Source: an uncultured Prevotellaceae bacterium (GTDB taxonomy: Bacteria > Bacteroidota > Bacteroidia > Bacteroidales > Muribaculaceae). Taken from it: a stretch of 47,542 bases of DNA. Position numbers and translations under genes: made by a program. Numbering within the stretch: position 1 is the stretch's first letter; each line of letters opens with the position of its first letter. Shown here one piece after another: positions 46,255 through 47,542 of the stretch. The stretch is taken from positions 1-47,542 of the forward strand of contig CAMJXD010000011.1 of assembly GCA_946409635.1 (NCBI GenBank). Direction: 5' to 3'. Below the pieces are notes generated by a model, which had not been told where the DNA came from, searched no databases, and worked only from the letters and a program-made list of their open reading frames with translations.

Positions 46255-46677
46255 ATGAAAAACATCAGTTTATCCACTCTGTTGCGGCGCGCCATGATGG
46301 CCCTGTTTTGCCTTGGTGCGCTCGCCATGTTCAGCGCCTGCAGCGATGTCGACGAGCCCGAGACCGGCATCGACTACTACCTCTTGATCGAGTCTCGGGT
46401 CGCTATCAAGGGCTCCGGCGACATAGCCCCGCCGCCCAGGGAGAATACCATAGGAATCCTCACCTCGCGCATGCGGCAGCGTATACAGCAGGTCTACCCC
46501 CATCGCAACCTGCAGGGCGACGACGCGGCTGTTATGGGCGTCTGCGATGAGATTTACCGTGAGTATCAGGAAGCCGGCATGCTCACCAATTGCGTGTGTG
46601 TGGCGACAATCTACCGGGCGCGCATGTCAGGGCCCATCGTCAAGCAGAGCGTCAAGATCAGGTCTTACCGGTTCTGA
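46255..46677 (+). CDS. Surface-type lipoprotein, paralogue C
   Basis: A 140-residue lipoprotein with lipid cysteine at residue 29 (FSAC), then SDVDEP, an acidic surface-export-like stretch. The mature part is DYYLLIESRVAI, then a spacer, then VYP, GDDAAV, EIYREY and a C-terminal IYRARMSGPIVK with RSYRF. This is the same layout as paralogues A (22671) and B (23834), some 22 kb away on the other strand. It follows the giant BspA-like gene. Function unknown. Confidence 0.8.
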   Translation: MKNISLSTLLRRAMMALFCLGALAMFSACSDVDEPETGIDYYLLIESRVAIKGSGDIAPPPRENTIGILTSRMRQRIQQVYPHRNLQGDDAAVMGVCDEIYREYQEAGMLTNCVCVATIYRARMSGPIVKQSVKIRSYRF

Positions 46678-46765
46678 GCCCACCGCCCCCCCGGCCAGGC
46701 ACTGGCCCCATTGCCCCGATAGCCCCTCGCTGGGCAAAAAAACGAGAAAAAGTGTTGTGAATCTG

Positions 46766-46796
46766 TTGTGTAGTTCAAAAAATGTGTCTATCTTTG
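46766..46796 (+). promoter_or_regulatory. Promoter of rpmB-rpmG
   Basis: TTG at 46766-46768, 20 bases, TATCTTTG at 46789-46796. It predicts a leader of about 345 bases before rpmB. Confidence 0.65.
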
Positions 46797-46802
46797 CAGC
46801 CG

Positions 46803-47148
46803 ATTTCGCGGCACATGTCTTGCTGACCTCGATGCTCATGCGTTAGTCAAGTCAAGAGTGTGACACTTGATCGTTGAAACTTCGATGTCAAGGCTATGAT
46901 GCTAAGTGCCTGGCAGTCAAGCGTAGGACGATATTAAAACGAGCGAGACACCCAGCTGTTGTTCATCACCCGCATGCCGGTGAGCTTCTCACACCGGTGG
47001 GCATGAACCCCCTCTCCACGGTCTGGATGTCCACACCCGGTTTATTGTGCTGCGCCTGTGTCTTTTTGTGTGCAGGCAGTCATGTATCGCGGGTCGATTT
47101 GCATAATGAATGTAAAACAAGAACAATAACTAAACAACACGAGAAACT
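46803..47148 (+). promoter_or_regulatory. Long rpmB leader, candidate regulatory RNA
   Basis: About 345 bases between the promoter and rpmB with no credible gene (an open frame from 46874 has no family and overlaps rpmB in the wrong phase). A hairpin at 46973-47005 pairs CATGCC with GGCATG around an inner GGTGAG/CTCACACC stem. A leader of this length before ribosomal-protein genes suggests autoregulation by a ribosomal protein. Confidence 0.45.
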
Positions 47149-47406
47149 ATGTCTAAAGTTTGTCAAATCACCGGAAAGAAGGCGATCACGGGCAACAACG
47201 TGTCGCACTCCAAGCGCAGGACGAAACGCAAATTCAACGTTAACGTCTTCACTCGCAAGTTCTATTGGCCCGAGCAGGGACAGTGGATTCGCCTGACCGT
47301 GTCTGCATCAGGCTTGCGCAACATTAACAAGATGGGTATCGATGCAGCCCTCAAGAAGGCTGCCGAGGATGGCCACCTGACTGAAATCCAAGTTATCAAC
47401 AAGTAA
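47149..47406 (+). CDS. rpmB: 50S ribosomal protein L28
   Basis: An 85-residue ribosomal protein of the large subunit. The start [20 protein letters not shown], the basic [16 protein letters not shown] segment and the [16 protein letters not shown] end fit L28 well. Bacteroidetes L28 is slightly longer than that of E. coli. rpmG begins 18 bases later. The two genes are usually adjacent in bacteria. Confidence 0.97.
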   Translation: MSKVCQITGKKAITGNNVSHSKRRTKRKFNVNVFTRKFYWPEQGQWIRLTVSASGLRNINKMGIDAALKKAAEDGHLTEIQVINK

Positions 47407-47424
47407 CAAAGCAGTAACTCAATT

Positions 47425-47542
47425 ATGGCAAAGAAAGCAAAAGGCGATCGCGTGCAAGTCATCCTCGAGTGCACCGAGCAGAAGGGTACTGGCGTTCCCG
47501 GAATCAGCCGTTACATCACGACCAAGAACCGCAAGAACACCA
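47425..47542 (+). CDS. rpmG: 50S ribosomal protein L33 (3' end outside window)
   Basis: The first 39 codons are visible: [20 protein letters not shown], then [28 protein letters not shown] and [10 protein letters not shown] are L33 landmarks. A single cysteine in this first half means the zinc-binding (C+) form cannot be confirmed here. The gene runs off the right edge. Confidence 0.96.
   Translation, partial: MAKKAKGDRVQVILECTEQKGTGVPGISRYITTKNRKNT

Noticed and set aside
46693-46707. GGCCAG-GCA-CTGGCC hairpin after lipoprotein C as a terminator
   Set aside because: The stem is only 6 bp in a C-rich stretch and is not followed by a T run.
46874-47296. Open frame through the rpmB leader and into rpmB
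   Set aside because: It overlaps L28 in the wrong phase, has no recognisable family and no promoter or start context of its own.

Overview
The window reads as chromosome from a GC-rich gut-type member of the order Bacteroidales, most like Muribaculaceae or Prevotellaceae. The evidence is promoters of the Bacteroidetes form (TTG or TTTG, about 19-21 bases, then TAnnTTTG), lipoproteins with an acidic stretch after the lipobox cysteine, a type IX secretion (T9SS) cargo protein, BspA-type leucine-rich-repeat proteins, a C10 (SpeB-like) protease and dockerin-like C-termini. Family assignment is inference. No rRNA, tRNA, CRISPR array or intact insertion sequence was found.

Layout. 1-3452: rluD (partial) and a PASTA membrane protein on the minus strand, then a hypothetical protein and a CDF metal exporter with an Mn-type metal site. 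3469-4471: three short genes, one resembling the N-terminus of a phage tape-measure protein. 4547-7268: a phosphate-selective-type porin and a Dcu C4-dicarboxylate transporter. 7333-9065: a palindromic element, a lipoprotein, a DUF6440 protein and a DUF169 protein. 9109-16180: a CE1 esterase, DedA protein, LUD-domain protein, a DUF1016 nuclease pseudogene, kdsB and a GH2 beta-galactosidase with an odd C-terminal extension. 16334-24380: a 34-bp perfect palindrome, a T9SS cargo protein, a BspA-like protein, mutY, and a minus-strand group of two related lipoproteins around a small dockerin-like protein. 24613-31538: tamB, a DUF4421 gene overlapping it by 4 bases, and tsaD. 31567-36973: a T9SS sorting-domain remnant, an M48 protease with yaaA, and a C10 protease. 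37151-40440: a lipoprotein, cinA, a secreted hypothetical protein and a small winged-helix protein. 40441-41864: a gene-poor stretch with a strong small-RNA candidate and a second possible transcript. 41865-46677: a very large BspA-like dockerin protein, a twin-hairpin element and the third related lipoprotein. 46766-47542: rpmB with a long leader, and rpmG (partial).

How the parts fit. Much of the window faces the outside of the cell: porin, C4-dicarboxylate uptake, esterase and beta-galactosidase for glycans, a secreted protease, adhesin-like repeat proteins and lipoproteins. Envelope assembly is served by tamB, kdsB and DedA. Housekeeping genes (rluD, mutY, tsaD, cinA, rpmB, rpmG) lie between these accessory blocks.

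The most notable undescribed signals are: 7-bp-periodic arrays ending 0-5 bases before six start codons; a three-member lipoprotein family; dockerin-like domains on three secreted proteins with no visible cohesin; and a minus-strand small-RNA candidate with its own promoter and terminator at 40560-40727.
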